Assembly (NCBI GenBank): GCA_009801085.1
Contig: VNWV01000026.1
Coordinates: forward strand, 119,010-183,009
Length of the DNA: 64,000 bases
Direction: 5' to 3'
From: Lasiodiplodia sp. COLG20
Lineage: Eukaryota > Ascomycota > Dothideomycetes > Botryosphaeriales > Botryosphaeriaceae
The first letter of the stretch is position 1. Every line of letters starts with the position of its first letter. The position numbers and the translations under genes were made by a program. The notes under the pieces were generated by a model. The model had not been told where the DNA came from, searched no databases, and saw only the letters and a list, made by a program, of their open reading frames with translations. Positions 45,699 through 55,542 of the stretch are shown one piece after another.

Positions 45699-46798
45699 AG
45701 GTCTTTCTTTCGTTGACTTGTTGCGAGTGTGTGTGTGGTGAGGAAAGCATTCTTGCGCGCGCGGGGCGGATGGTTGGAGCATTAGGTCGGAGTTTACGGA
45801 GTTTTATATAAAGAGGCGAGGATGGATGGACTGATGGACGGATGGCGGTAATGAGATGATTATACATATATGTTCTTGCCCCGTTCTTCCTTTTCTCTTC
45901 TTTCTTACGCCTTTTTTTTTTTTTTTTTTTTTTTTTTATTATCAAAAAATGGAAAAAGTTTTGATGATGATGATGATGATCATGATGGATTGGAATCTGG
46001 TGTCTTGCGAGGTATACTAGGAGATTTGTCTTTTCTTTTTGTACACAATTGAACTTGAGGAAACCCAAACGCCGTATGCTTGTGTCCTGCCCTTGTGGAG
46101 GCTCTCCTCGTGCCTGCGCTCCCTACGCTCGCTCACTTCCTTTTTCTTTCTTGTCACCATCTTGGTGTTCTGGATGCAGGAATGACGCAAATTGAACAAC
46201 GAATTGAAAGAGGATAGAGAACAAAATAATAAACTCCGTATTAGCGCCCTTTGACCCGCAATGGACTCTGAAGAATACACGAAAAAAAAAATTTGGTGTG
46301 TGTGCTCGGTTGGACCTGGGGGAGACAGGGACGGTGAGGGTAGCGGGCAGATGGAAACTTCGCGAGCTGTGTCCCCGGCCATGAAGCTCAGTCCGCCGCT
46401 GGCAATGTCCATGCTAGCTTCGATGGTGCGCCATTCCGGAGCATGACCGGGGATCTACTCCAGAAGTCCCGGTTGTCCATCCTCTTCCAGAAACAAGCGA
46501 TAGCAGCCCCAGAATATCCGCAACTTGTCTTGACCGGGGGAGAAAGAGCGCGCGATTCCCTCCTGGCCAAGCCCAAATCTTCCTGCTTCTTCTTCCCGAA
46601 CACTCCTCCCAGCTGCGCTCTCAACCAGATATGCCCAGCCAATCAACCTCCCCACGCGCAGCCCTCCTCTCCACTCCATTCTTCCAAACGACCTCTACAG
46701 CCCTCAAGCACGCCATACCCTCAAAATCCCCAATAATATTATCCATTCAGCAGAGATCTCCTCACGAGACCATGAGCGAGCTGTGTGAATCCTGCTTT
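45699..46798. other. Convergent intergenic region with simple repeats
   Basis: 1.1 kb between convergent genes. It includes a run of 26 T at 45912-45937 and a (GAT)6 run at 45963-45980. Frames here are low complexity (poly-Lys, poly-Phe). No gene is supported. Confidence 0.5.
45912..45980. repeat. T26 homopolymer and GAT microsatellite
   Basis: T26 at 45912-45937 and six GAT units at 45963-45980, just after the ArfGAP gene. Their lengths may vary between isolates. Confidence 0.9.
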
Positions 46799-47552
46799 TT
46801 ACTTGGCGCTCCCATGCCCGAAGACCAAACCCCAGATCCAGTACAGCACGATGACGGTGCCAGCGATGATGCCGGCGAGCTTGAGGATGGCGACCTTGTT
46901 GCCCGACTGGGCCATGCGCGTCAGGCGCGTCGCGCTGCCCTTGAGCGAGGCGGAGAAAGAGGAGAAGGTTTCGTTCTGTGGTGTTGCTTGCGTTAGCCCT
47001 CGGTCCTGCTTTGTAGTTTATACTCCACTGCCGCCGCCGCTGAGCGCGGGGTGGATGGAGGGGAGGGAGGGGAGAGGAAAAACGGTGCCGCCGCGGCGGC
47101 GGGGGAGATGGCGGAGGCGGATTGCAGACGTACCGTGTTGTCCAGCACCCGCTGGTCGCGCGCGTTGTCGTAGATGTCGATCGTCACGCCGCGCAGGGCC
47201 GAGACTTTGGAGGCCAGCTCGTCCAGGCGCGAGTTGTTCTGCCTGTTGCGCGCGCGCACGCGCGTGTGTTAGCGTGTGGTTTTTGTAGCTCGCAAGCCCT
47301 TCATATCTTTGCGTGCTGCGGAATGTGTGTGTGATTGGCGGCGCTGCTGGGCGTTGGGGAGCGAGGCGCCGATGCGATGCGATGCGCTGCGATGCGGCGC
47401 TATGCGCCTCACCAGCCGAGGCGGGATTGCAGTGGGTGGATGTGTGCGAGAGCGGAGCTGTGGGATATGTGGCCGCGCGGTGCAGCGTGGGCGGGAGAGG
47501 AGCGAGGGCGGCTGCGAGAGACGTACCTTTCGCGCTCGTAGGCTTCCGACAT
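46799..47552 (-). CDS. Qc-SNARE of the Bet1/Sft1 type
   Basis: SNARE for ER-Golgi or intra-Golgi vesicle fusion. Three exons read leftward: 47552-47527, 47242-47134 and 46975-46799, giving 103 residues. The SNARE heptads run from ERQNNSRLDELASKVSALRG through VTIDIYDNARDQRVLDNT (central Gln/Asp layer region) to FSSFSASLKGSATRLTRMA. One C-terminal membrane anchor follows (AILKLAGIIAGTVIVLYWIWGLVF), with four residues behind it. The first coding exon encodes only eight residues and the first intron is unusually long (284 nt), with GATGC tandem repeats. Bet1 and Sft1 cannot be separated with certainty by eye. Confidence 0.9.
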
Positions 47553-47979
47553 GGTTGCTGAGAGAGGGTCGTTGGTTCGCGTCGGGGGTGGGTCGGGCGG
47601 AGGTGGCTACTGCTGCTCGTGCAGGTGCGTGGGCAGTCGTCGGTTTTGTAGGCGTGGGGCTGCGTCGGCGGGGGAGTAGTTGACGGCGGAGGATGTACCA
47701 CGGGAGAGAGGACGGAGAACGGTTGCGGTTTGGACGACTGGTTGTGAGAGCTGAGGGAGAGAGAGAGGCAGGAAGCGCCGGGGGGCTTGGCCAGATGACG
47801 ACTGGGGTTTCTGGGCCTGGGGCTCATCAATGCTAATCTCGCCGAGGCAGGCATCACCCCGGCCACTTGCAATGCGCTTTGTTCTGGACTTGGCGCGCGC
47901 CGGGTAGATCTATTGCGTGATGTTCATTGACGAAACACGTTCCGCAACAACTACGTCTAAAAATATATCGCGATCATCA
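47553..47979. other. Intergenic between SNARE and SSU1-like genes
   Basis: About 430 bp: promoter of the SNARE gene and 3' region of the transporter gene (both on the minus strand). Nothing specific is seen. Confidence 0.4.
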
Positions 47980-49735
47980 TCACGCCCTCTCCTCCTCCTC
48001 CCGGCCACCACCAGCATTCCCCCCATCCTCCCCATCCTTCTTCAGATTCGCCAAGCACGGCGCGAAAAACAGCTTCCCCGTCCACGCGCCCTTTGCCGTG
48101 CGCGCCGCGACGAGGCACCACAGCAGTATCACGGCGACGCTGAAGACCTGGCCCAGCACCTTGAAGAAGCGCGACGGCATCTCGACGCCGATCTGGATGG
48201 TCGACGTGGCGAAGACGCCGAGCGGGAAGGTGAAGCCCCACCAGCCCATGTTGAACGGGAACGGCCGCGCCTCCCAGATGGACACGAGCGCGATGAAGAA
48301 CCACACCAAGCCGAAGCCCCACATGATCAGCGCGATCAGGAAGCCGAGCACGTAGAAGACGGAGCCGGCGGTCGGGTCGAGCGTGTCGGTGAGTGGGAAG
48401 ATGTCGCGGGAGACTTTGCCGAGGTACATGATGCTGGGGAGGTGTCAGTATCGAATGTTCAACCGCCGCAGTGACGAATGAAAACATGTGGTGGGAAACA
48501 AGATTGAAGTGTGCATATTGAGGCAGACTCACCCAAACCCGCCGAACCCCAGCGGGCCCAGCGGCAGGAAACAGCTCACGATGACCTCGCGCGGCGGCAT
48601 CTTGTGCACGGCCAGCCGCTGGTAGTACATGGCGATGACGACGAAGGCCAGCGGCGTGCCCATGGCCCACAGCACGTAGCTGGTCATGATGGTGCCGAGC
48701 GCCCACTGCGGGTCCGGCAGGATCTCCGCCACGCGGGCGCCCGTCCCCGCCGCGACGATGGTCGCCGCGATGGGCAGCAGCTGCGCCGCCGTGAAGCGCT
48801 CGAGGGATTTGAGTTCGTGGGTTTGCATCATCCTGCCGTTGTCAGCATCGCGGGTTCTAGGGAGGGGGGCAGATTGGGGGCAAACTCACAGCAACACCGA
48901 CAACGACAGCGTCACAGCCGCGGCAACAACGGTGTCGATCATCCACAGCACCCATGCGAAGGTCGCCGCCCACGGGCCCCAGGCCGGCACGCAGACGAGC
49001 ACCCACATCTCGATCAGCGTGGCGAAGCCCATGGGGATGGTGCCGAGGAAGAGCGAGTTGATCGGGTCGCGGATCATGACGCCCCAGATCTCCGGGTACA
49101 GCGTGTACCGCACGATGGACGTGGTGAGGGCGAGCGTGAAGAGGATGGTGTTGAGGACGAAGAAGACGATCGAGAGCCAGTAGAGCCACGCGCCGTTGTA
49201 CGGCATGCCTTCGAGGAGGTTGGCGACGATGCCGGTGCCCATGGTTACGGAGAACCAGCTGCGGGTCGTTAGTGTGTCATGCAGGCGTTATTTTAAGATT
49301 GATTGGCAGAGTTGGAAGTAGGGGAGAAGAAAAGAGTGTCCGCATAAGGAAATTCAAGACTCACGAAGGGCTGAAGTTGCGTACGACTCGACGCCATCCG
49401 ACATTGTACTTGTCCAACCGGGAGAATCTATCATCACTACCCTCGTTGCTCTTTACATTTTTTGATTCTCCGCTCGGAGTCGAAACGGAGATGGTCCGAA
49501 CTGGCCTAGAAGGTGGACGCATGCTCATCGACGCCGGTGGAACGCATGCTGGATTGTTGTCGCCATATTGCGGCTGGGAATCGTTCTGCCGCTGCGAGCG
49601 TGATTTTTCTAGTTGGATTTCCTGGTCTTGTTTCTCCTGTTGTTGGTTGCGGAGTTTGTAGTCCTTGATCTGCGGGATGCGGCGCCGGCTCGACGTCCGC
49701 GAACTCGTCTCCGGGTCCTGTTCTTGCGCTCCCAT
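47980..49735 (-). CDS. SSU1: Sulfite efflux pump, SSU1 type (TDT/SLAC1 family)
   Basis: Plasma-membrane exporter of sulfite, protecting against sulfite made during cysteine breakdown or taken up. Four exons read leftward: 49735-49365, 49258-48890, 48832-48533 and 48433-47980, giving 497 residues. Family marks include FSPSWFSVTMGTGIVANLL, a conserved membrane opening, PLGPLGFGGFGIMYLGKV, WEARPFPFNMGWWGFTFPLG and about ten membrane helices. A hydrophilic N-terminal extension of about 120 residues, rich in Gln, Ser and Arg, precedes the first helix and is longer than in yeast Ssu1. All junctions close in frame. This is the last housekeeping-type gene before the HET/protease island. Confidence 0.93.
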
Positions 49736-50311
49736 GGCCTCGGCTAATGACGTCGTCCCTTTTCGCTATTCTAATCGCCACGACGAGCTGCGATCAGGAG
49801 TGCTGCATCCACAAGCAACACAGATGAGGTCTCGCAACGGTGAAAGGGGAATGTGTTTTTCTGGGGCTTAGCTTGGCTTGGGATGACTCCGCAACGCCCA
49901 GAGCATCCGTATCGCCGTGCGGCGAATGGGCGGAGGACGGCGATCGATAACGGCCTAGTCCCCGATTGGCTAGCACGTGCCTCCGTCGAGACGACAAGTG
50001 TTCGGCGACCAACCGGTAAAGGTGAAAGTAGGCCTGACGATAATAATTCTTCTTTGCAAAAAATTCTTTATGGGATTCTGGAACTGCATTCAAACCCCTA
50101 GCCAGATTCGACCGCCGATCTACTGCGGCTGAAGCGCCACGTCCCGCCGCCGGTTGCAGATCGGCTTTGCAGGGAAGAAGCCGATTGGGCTGCTCAGAAT
50201 GATTGAAGCCTAGAGAAATAGAACAACAGGTACCAGCGCATACACAAAGATAGACTGACTTGACTACCTTAAACATACTCTCATGATCAAACCCCTAGAA
50301 AATATTCCTTT
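49736..50311. other. Boundary between core block and HET/protease island
   Basis: About 580 bp between two minus-strand genes. No gene, tRNA or repeat marks the border by eye. Confidence 0.4.
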
Positions 50312-52606
50312 TCAGTCAATACACCACTGCTGATCTTCACCGACCCAGCGGCCTTCAAGTACATGATATCTGCCGCTCAACAGAACATTCATTCCATGAC
50401 GTTCCACGGCTGTGTTCTCGGGGTCGTTCAGCGTCCTTTTCAGGCGATCCATCACAGGCCGTCTTTGAGCTCCAGGATGATCCTCCCAGAACATGAATGC
50501 GGTATCACTTCTTCTCGCGTAAACAACTCCGTCTTCCTGGGCGTAAACGTAAATGAGTGTCACAGGCGTCGAGCGACGGGCTGACTCTGCATCGACCTTC
50601 CTGTCCACAAGCAGCGCCAATTGAGTGTAGTGCGGCATCACGTCATCGACGGTAGGATTTCCGAAAACGCCGCCTGGCATTTCAGGGTTTCCCATGACGT
50701 GCCACGACCAGTGGCCCGATGAATCAGAGATCCAAAAGTCGGCATTGATTGGATGGTCTAGTCCTCCCTGGAACAGAAATCCCGGTAACTGTGCCTGCAG
50801 ACCGGCAGGCTTGAGAACTACCGTATGATCAACATCAGCCCGATCCAGTTGAGAGCCTCCGCCAACGTTCAAGAATGTATCCGGTGCCCAGCGGAGCCCC
50901 GGGTAAGAGAGGCGCGTGAGAGTCCAGAATAGTACTTCCCGAGGGATTGAAGGGCAAGTTTGCCAAAATGCGCGCATGCGGTCTTGCGCTCCGTCGAAGG
51001 CGAGAATCTTTGATAGATCACAATTCATCATCGCACCGATGCAGGTTGCTTCGTCCTCGAGCATGCTGGTGGATCGCCCTTCCAGTGCGCTCGTGATCTG
51101 TGACAGTTCGAATCGAGCTGTGGCTGATGGTCCACGCGTGTTCGGCCGACCTCTTACACCCCAGTATAGCATCGCCACCTCTCGGAGCGTGAAATAGCTG
51201 AGGTCGTGGACTGACTGTCTTGCTTCCATTGCGCGGTCAAGGATATCTTCGAAATTGAGTGCGCCGTCGAAGAACTGAATGTAGCATTCTTTCGGCAACG
51301 CGCCCTCCTGCCACGTCCAGAGCCGAGTCATCCAGGCCGAAGAAAAGATGTGGGCAACTAGTTCCATCAAGCCCATATTCCTGTGCGAGAGTCTCTGCAG
51401 CGATTTGTCTAGGACGAGCACACTCGTTGCTTCTTGATATGTCTGTCTCATTCTGATAATCGCCAAATGCCTCATCTTCTTTGGTTGCACAGGGCAACAG
51501 AGAGTATCGATCCAGACACGCACAGGTCCGCCATGAGACCCTGAGAGTTGAGACACCACCTGCGAGATCCTTCGTAGCTGGCAGGAGGCTATCGAGTTTT
51601 CCATTGGGTTTCCCAGACCGTCGTACCACACGTGCGAGATAGCCACGTATCTATGGCTGATTTGCTTGGAATCTTTGACAGTCAGATGCTGCGGGGTCGA
51701 TCGGGCGATTCCATCTGTCTCAGATGCAGAGACCTCAACGACCGGTATCCCACCGTCATCGAGGATAGAACACACGGCTTCCGTATCCACCCGGATCATG
51801 TCACACTCGCAATCCTCGGTTACGTGTTGGTGGCTATATGTGCTCTTTTCGATGTGAAAGGCAACACATTTCTTTGGCGTGCATCTGGAATGGTCTTTGT
51901 CCGCGTGCGGAGGCTGCAAGAACATGCACATATACTGGAAGCTCATCTCGTTTGTTTGTAGGCGGTCTACGAGATGTGGACACCACCCACGGAGCATCAG
52001 CTCAGACGAAAAGTACGATACTGCTCGCTGATCGTTGGCAAAAATCTCAGTCTGCGGCTGTACGGGGACCAGGGGCCAAAAGCTGGCCGGATTCAGCCCC
52101 ATTTGACGAAGAGAGGGATAAAATTGCGGTATGATATGGAGGAAAAGTCCAAGCGAGAGCACAAAATCTGGATCGAGCGATTTTGAGGTCGTAATGACCT
52201 TCTGCACGCTGTACGCGCTCACAACGCACTTGAGCACGAATCGCTCATCGCGTGGTGGGCCATCCAAAGCTCTCTGAGCAGCTTCGACCAAGTTTTTTGT
52301 GTGTACGAACTTGGCGCCGGACGGATCGGCGTCGATGAAGTCGTCGAAAGACGCAAGGCTGCCAAACATTACGTCAAGGATTCCGAAGAACATCCAGCTC
52401 TGTAAAAAGCTCCTAGCTTCATCACTTGTCCTGTATCCTTCTTGGTCGAGGTTCTCCCATGTCGTTGTGCGGTTGATCTCCTCAGTAGACCAGCCAGTCC
52501 GGGTGGGATATGATAAGAAGTCGCCACGGTCATATTCCACAGTGCAGACATAAGGGATACCTGGGCGCGTGCGGATGGCGTTGTGAGGGAGAGGAATAAA
52601 GTCCAT
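50312..52606 (-). CDS. HET-domain protein 1 (large subtype)
   Basis: Single exon of 764 residues. HET domains drive heterokaryon-incompatibility cell death and are related to TIR-type folds. The HET core starts at YVAISHVWYDGLGNP (about residue 318), followed by VRVWIDTLCCPVQPKKMRHLAI, a stretch of motif II, and WMTRLWTWQEGALP, a stretch of motif III. The first 310 residues have no recognised domain but include a Cys/His-rich segment (CTPKKCVAFHIEKSTYSHQH; DCECDMIRV) that may bind metal. This layout, with the HET core in the middle, is a known large subtype. It lies head to head with HET gene 2. Confidence 0.92.
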   Translation of the reverse strand: MDFIPLPHNAIRTRPGIPYVCTVEYDRGDFLSYPTRTGWSTEEINRTTTWENLDQEGYRTSDEARSFLQSWMFFGILDVMFGSLASFDDFIDADPSGAKFVHTKNLVEAAQRALDGPPRDERFVLKCVVSAYSVQKVITTSKSLDPDFVLSLGLFLHIIPQFYPSLRQMGLNPASFWPLVPVQPQTEIFANDQRAVSYFSSELMLRGWCPHLVDRLQTNEMSFQYMCMFLQPPHADKDHSRCTPKKCVAFHIEKSTYSHQHVTEDCECDMIRVDTEAVCSILDDGGIPVVEVSASETDGIARSTPQHLTVKDSKQISHRYVAISHVWYDGLGNPMENSIASCQLRRISQVVSQLSGSHGGPVRVWIDTLCCPVQPKKMRHLAIIRMRQTYQEATSVLVLDKSLQRLSHRNMGLMELVAHIFSSAWMTRLWTWQEGALPKECYIQFFDGALNFEDILDRAMEARQSVHDLSYFTLREVAMLYWGVRGRPNTRGPSATARFELSQITSALEGRSTSMLEDEATCIGAMMNCDLSKILAFDGAQDRMRAFWQTCPSIPREVLFWTLTRLSYPGLRWAPDTFLNVGGGSQLDRADVDHTVVLKPAGLQAQLPGFLFQGGLDHPINADFWISDSSGHWSWHVMGNPEMPGGVFGNPTVDDVMPHYTQLALLVDRKVDAESARRSTPVTLIYVYAQEDGVVYARRSDTAFMFWEDHPGAQRRPVMDRLKRTLNDPENTAVERHGMNVLLSGRYHVLEGRWVGEDQQWCID

Positions 52607-53093
52607 CGAAGTTGACTTGGGCAGAATGTTGGTGTCTTAGACAAGGTTGAGGACAGCTAGGCTGTTTATGATGCAATACATCTCGATACTTGTCAAGGGC
52701 GGGGTTTACGTGGGGGCCAGACATATGACACAAACTTGACCGCAACGGAACAGCCCCGTCTGAGATGTGAGCTACCTGGTTTGTGGCTATGCTGCAGCTT
52801 CTTGGCGAGGACACTATAGTTACCACCAAAAAATATCCGGGTCACCGGATGGATTTAAGCCGATCTTGGAAGGTCCAATCAGAAATGTCTCAGACCCCAC
52901 CGTCCAGTTGCCTGGCCAATCGCCTGCATTTAACACGAGCTGCCTGCCCCGCGTCGACTTTGCGAATCCCAGCAATTTTCTCTTCAGCTCCTCACACGTT
53001 GCTCTGACTTGATCGCCGTGTGAGCCTCCATATCCCCCCGTTAGAGCACTAACCTTATTATTTTGTCTAAATTTGAAAAGAATAGCTGTCTTC
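52607..53093. promoter_or_regulatory. Shared upstream region of HET genes 1 and 2
   Basis: 487 bp between divergent start codons. No clear TATA boxes or paired motifs were found by eye. Its shortness suggests the two HET genes may be co-expressed. Confidence 0.4.
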
Positions 53094-54941
53094 ATGGATA
53101 TATTTGTCCAGCTAAGGGATTTACTACTTACGGCGGTTCGTAACTACGTACCAGCTCCGCTGATCAGGCTCTGGGATCATTCATCTCAGCTGCACACTTC
53201 AAAAGACAACCGCTCGCTCCTATACAAGACCGCAACCGTAACAGGGAGCCGCGAAATCCGGCTGCTGCAAGTCGAGCCTGGTGTTGAAGAGGAAGAGATT
53301 CAGATCGACCTATTTACAGCCAGCCTTGCTGATCACCCTAGGTACGAAGCTGTTTCGTACACTTGGGCAACTCCGGAGGGGGACATAAGTTTATCTGAAT
53401 CCATCACATGCCGTTGTAATGGCCTCGACCTGCAAATTCGAGTTACTGTCAACTGCAAGGAAGCCTTGCGCCACATCAGGTACCTCGATCGACCGCGAAC
53501 GATCTGGATTGATACGGTATGCATCAATCAAGAAGACGTTGAGGAACGGAACACTCAAGTAGCACTGATGTCACAAATCTATAGCCTCGCGTCTGGTGTT
53601 ATTGTATTCCTTGGAGAAGGCACAAATAACAGCAATATGTGCTTGGACTTCCTGAGGACTTGCGCAGAGGATGAATTTGCTGCCCAAAACCGATGTGTTA
53701 CTTCGGCGCTGAGGATAGCACTACGCGAGCTGCTCTCGAGAGCTTGGTTTCGACGAGTTTGGGTGTTGCAGGAAGTGGCACTCGCTCGACGAGTAACCGT
53801 AATTTGTGGAACGAAAACGATCCCGTACAAGTATCTGACCTCGAAAAGGCTAAGTAGCCTAGGATTTGACCCGCACAGGGACGACGAATTAATTCCCCCA
53901 GTTCTGAAGCTTTCGAGGTTCGGCACTTTGCCGGTTGACCTCTTCCACTCACTACTCCACATGGCTCGACCGTGCCACTCAACCGACAATCGAGACAAGA
54001 TATTTGCACTTTTCGGAATGCTCGACATTACCTCGAGACAAGATCTGAGAGCCGACTACACGGCTCCCGTACAAAAAGTGTATACAGAGATTGCGGTCTA
54101 CTTTATCCGCCGCTACAACACTCTCGACATACTATCATTCGTTGAGCATCCCTCGAACATCGACGGCCTCCCTTCGTGGGTCCCTGACTGGAGCAAAATC
54201 CCACGGCTGCCACCACTGGCCCACACTTACGCCCTTCCAAGGGCGAACCCCGACGTTCCAACCATCTCAGACCTACCTCCTCCGCAGACCAAATGGGACT
54301 TATCCAGGCTCGCCGTCAAGGGCAGAGTGGTCGATATTGTGCGTGTAGTATCGCCAACCAACGCCTTTAAGCCACCCAGCACTGTCTGGGAAGACGAGTG
54401 TCTTGGGTCTCACACCGACATGGCTACATTATGGCGCATTTTCAAATTGGATGCATTCGCCCGCCTCGAGTATCCCGTTCCCTATAACATCGCAGTGGAC
54501 ACCGCCCACTGGGTCCCCCTTCAGCTCGTGCACTACCCCTTCGGCACCGAGTTGCGCGGCGTCGGCTCTCTCTACCACGGCTTTGCATTGGACGCGCAGC
54601 TCTGCACCCGCGAGCTCCGCAACCTGCTGCGCAAGGCCGAAGCTATTGGCCGTGGGCGCGCGTTCCTGTGGGGTGCTGCGTCTATAGGGTTGGGCCCGCG
54701 GGAGACTCAGGCAGACGACTTGATTGTCTTGCTGGAGGGCAGCCTGCGGCCGGTCGTGCTACGTAAGCAGCAGACCGGCCTCGCGCTGGTGGGGGAGTGC
54801 TACTATGAGCCGACTGCGCAGACGAAGAAGCTGCGCCACGAGTGCTGCTGGCATGTGGTTGGGGGGCGGAGGAGGTGCCATAGGTGCGAGGTGTTGGCTT
54901 ACCAAGCGCGAACACCGGTGCAAGATATGACTCTGGTGTGA
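53094..54941 (+). CDS. HET-domain protein 2
   Basis: Single exon; the first ATG in frame (53094) gives 615 residues. The three HET motifs are standard: YEAVSYTWATPEGD (about 84-97), TIWIDTVCINQEDVEERNTQV (motif II, from about 136, with the usual ER-QV ending) and RAWFRRVWVLQEVALARRVT (motif III, about 217-236). These are followed by DNRDKIFALFGM and the usual variable C-terminal half, ending in a Cys/His-containing tail (HECCWHVVGGRRRCHRCEV). Predicted incompatibility or cell-death effector or sensor. No premature stop. Confidence 0.94.
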   Translation: MDIFVQLRDLLLTAVRNYVPAPLIRLWDHSSQLHTSKDNRSLLYKTATVTGSREIRLLQVEPGVEEEEIQIDLFTASLADHPRYEAVSYTWATPEGDISLSESITCRCNGLDLQIRVTVNCKEALRHIRYLDRPRTIWIDTVCINQEDVEERNTQVALMSQIYSLASGVIVFLGEGTNNSNMCLDFLRTCAEDEFAAQNRCVTSALRIALRELLSRAWFRRVWVLQEVALARRVTVICGTKTIPYKYLTSKRLSSLGFDPHRDDELIPPVLKLSRFGTLPVDLFHSLLHMARPCHSTDNRDKIFALFGMLDITSRQDLRADYTAPVQKVYTEIAVYFIRRYNTLDILSFVEHPSNIDGLPSWVPDWSKIPRLPPLAHTYALPRANPDVPTISDLPPPQTKWDLSRLAVKGRVVDIVRVVSPTNAFKPPSTVWEDECLGSHTDMATLWRIFKLDAFARLEYPVPYNIAVDTAHWVPLQLVHYPFGTELRGVGSLYHGFALDAQLCTRELRNLLRKAEAIGRGRAFLWGAASIGLGPRETQADDLIVLLEGSLRPVVLRKQQTGLALVGECYYEPTAQTKKLRHECCWHVVGGRRRCHRCEVLAYQARTPVQDMTLV

Positions 54942-55542
54942 CGACCTCGTCCTAAGCGCTTGTGGCCGGTAATGGTTCCCCAGGAAAGCCAGTATGGCAA
55001 GGCTGCAGCATCATTCGGCTATTCTGGCATGGGCAGGGTTGTAATAGAATATAGCGGGCTAAGGTTTCATTGAAAAATAGATTCCAGTCAGCTTTTTCAT
55101 ACAATATGTGGGTTTCTTTTGATTTCTAAAGCCATTTCTTAATCCTGTAGTATGGAAATACTATCGCAGTGTTTAGGGGCACCTGAGAATCAAAGGTGCA
55201 TGATGAGACTTCAATCTGGAGGAAGAGTACACTGATATGAATAAGGCCTTGCAAATGAAACGTACAAAGAATCTAGTATTAGTATGACGTCGTCATCAAT
55301 CGATCCGGAGGGGGGAATTTGAGAGAGTCAGGAAACTTCAACGGTTACAATGTCAGTTGCGGTCTCCTTGAAATGAAATAAAGATTGACGAAATAAGATA
55401 AACGACGAACAGAGCCTCAGTAGGTTTGCCAACTCCCTCTACAGAGTCGTAGGCTGATGTAGGAGTAGCTTGGGAATGTGACCTTCGTTATATGACGTGT
55501 GTCTTGAGGTACCAGACTTTCTCAGCAGTAGCGCACCTAAAT
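54942..55542. other. Convergent intergenic region
   Basis: 600 bp between convergent HET 2 and the TPR-CHAT gene. No feature is recognised. Confidence 0.4.

Noticed and set aside
47276..47683. Plus-strand frames over the SNARE intron and upstream region
   Set aside because: Repeat-driven Arg/Ala/Cys-rich frames without motifs, overlapping a well-supported minus-strand gene.
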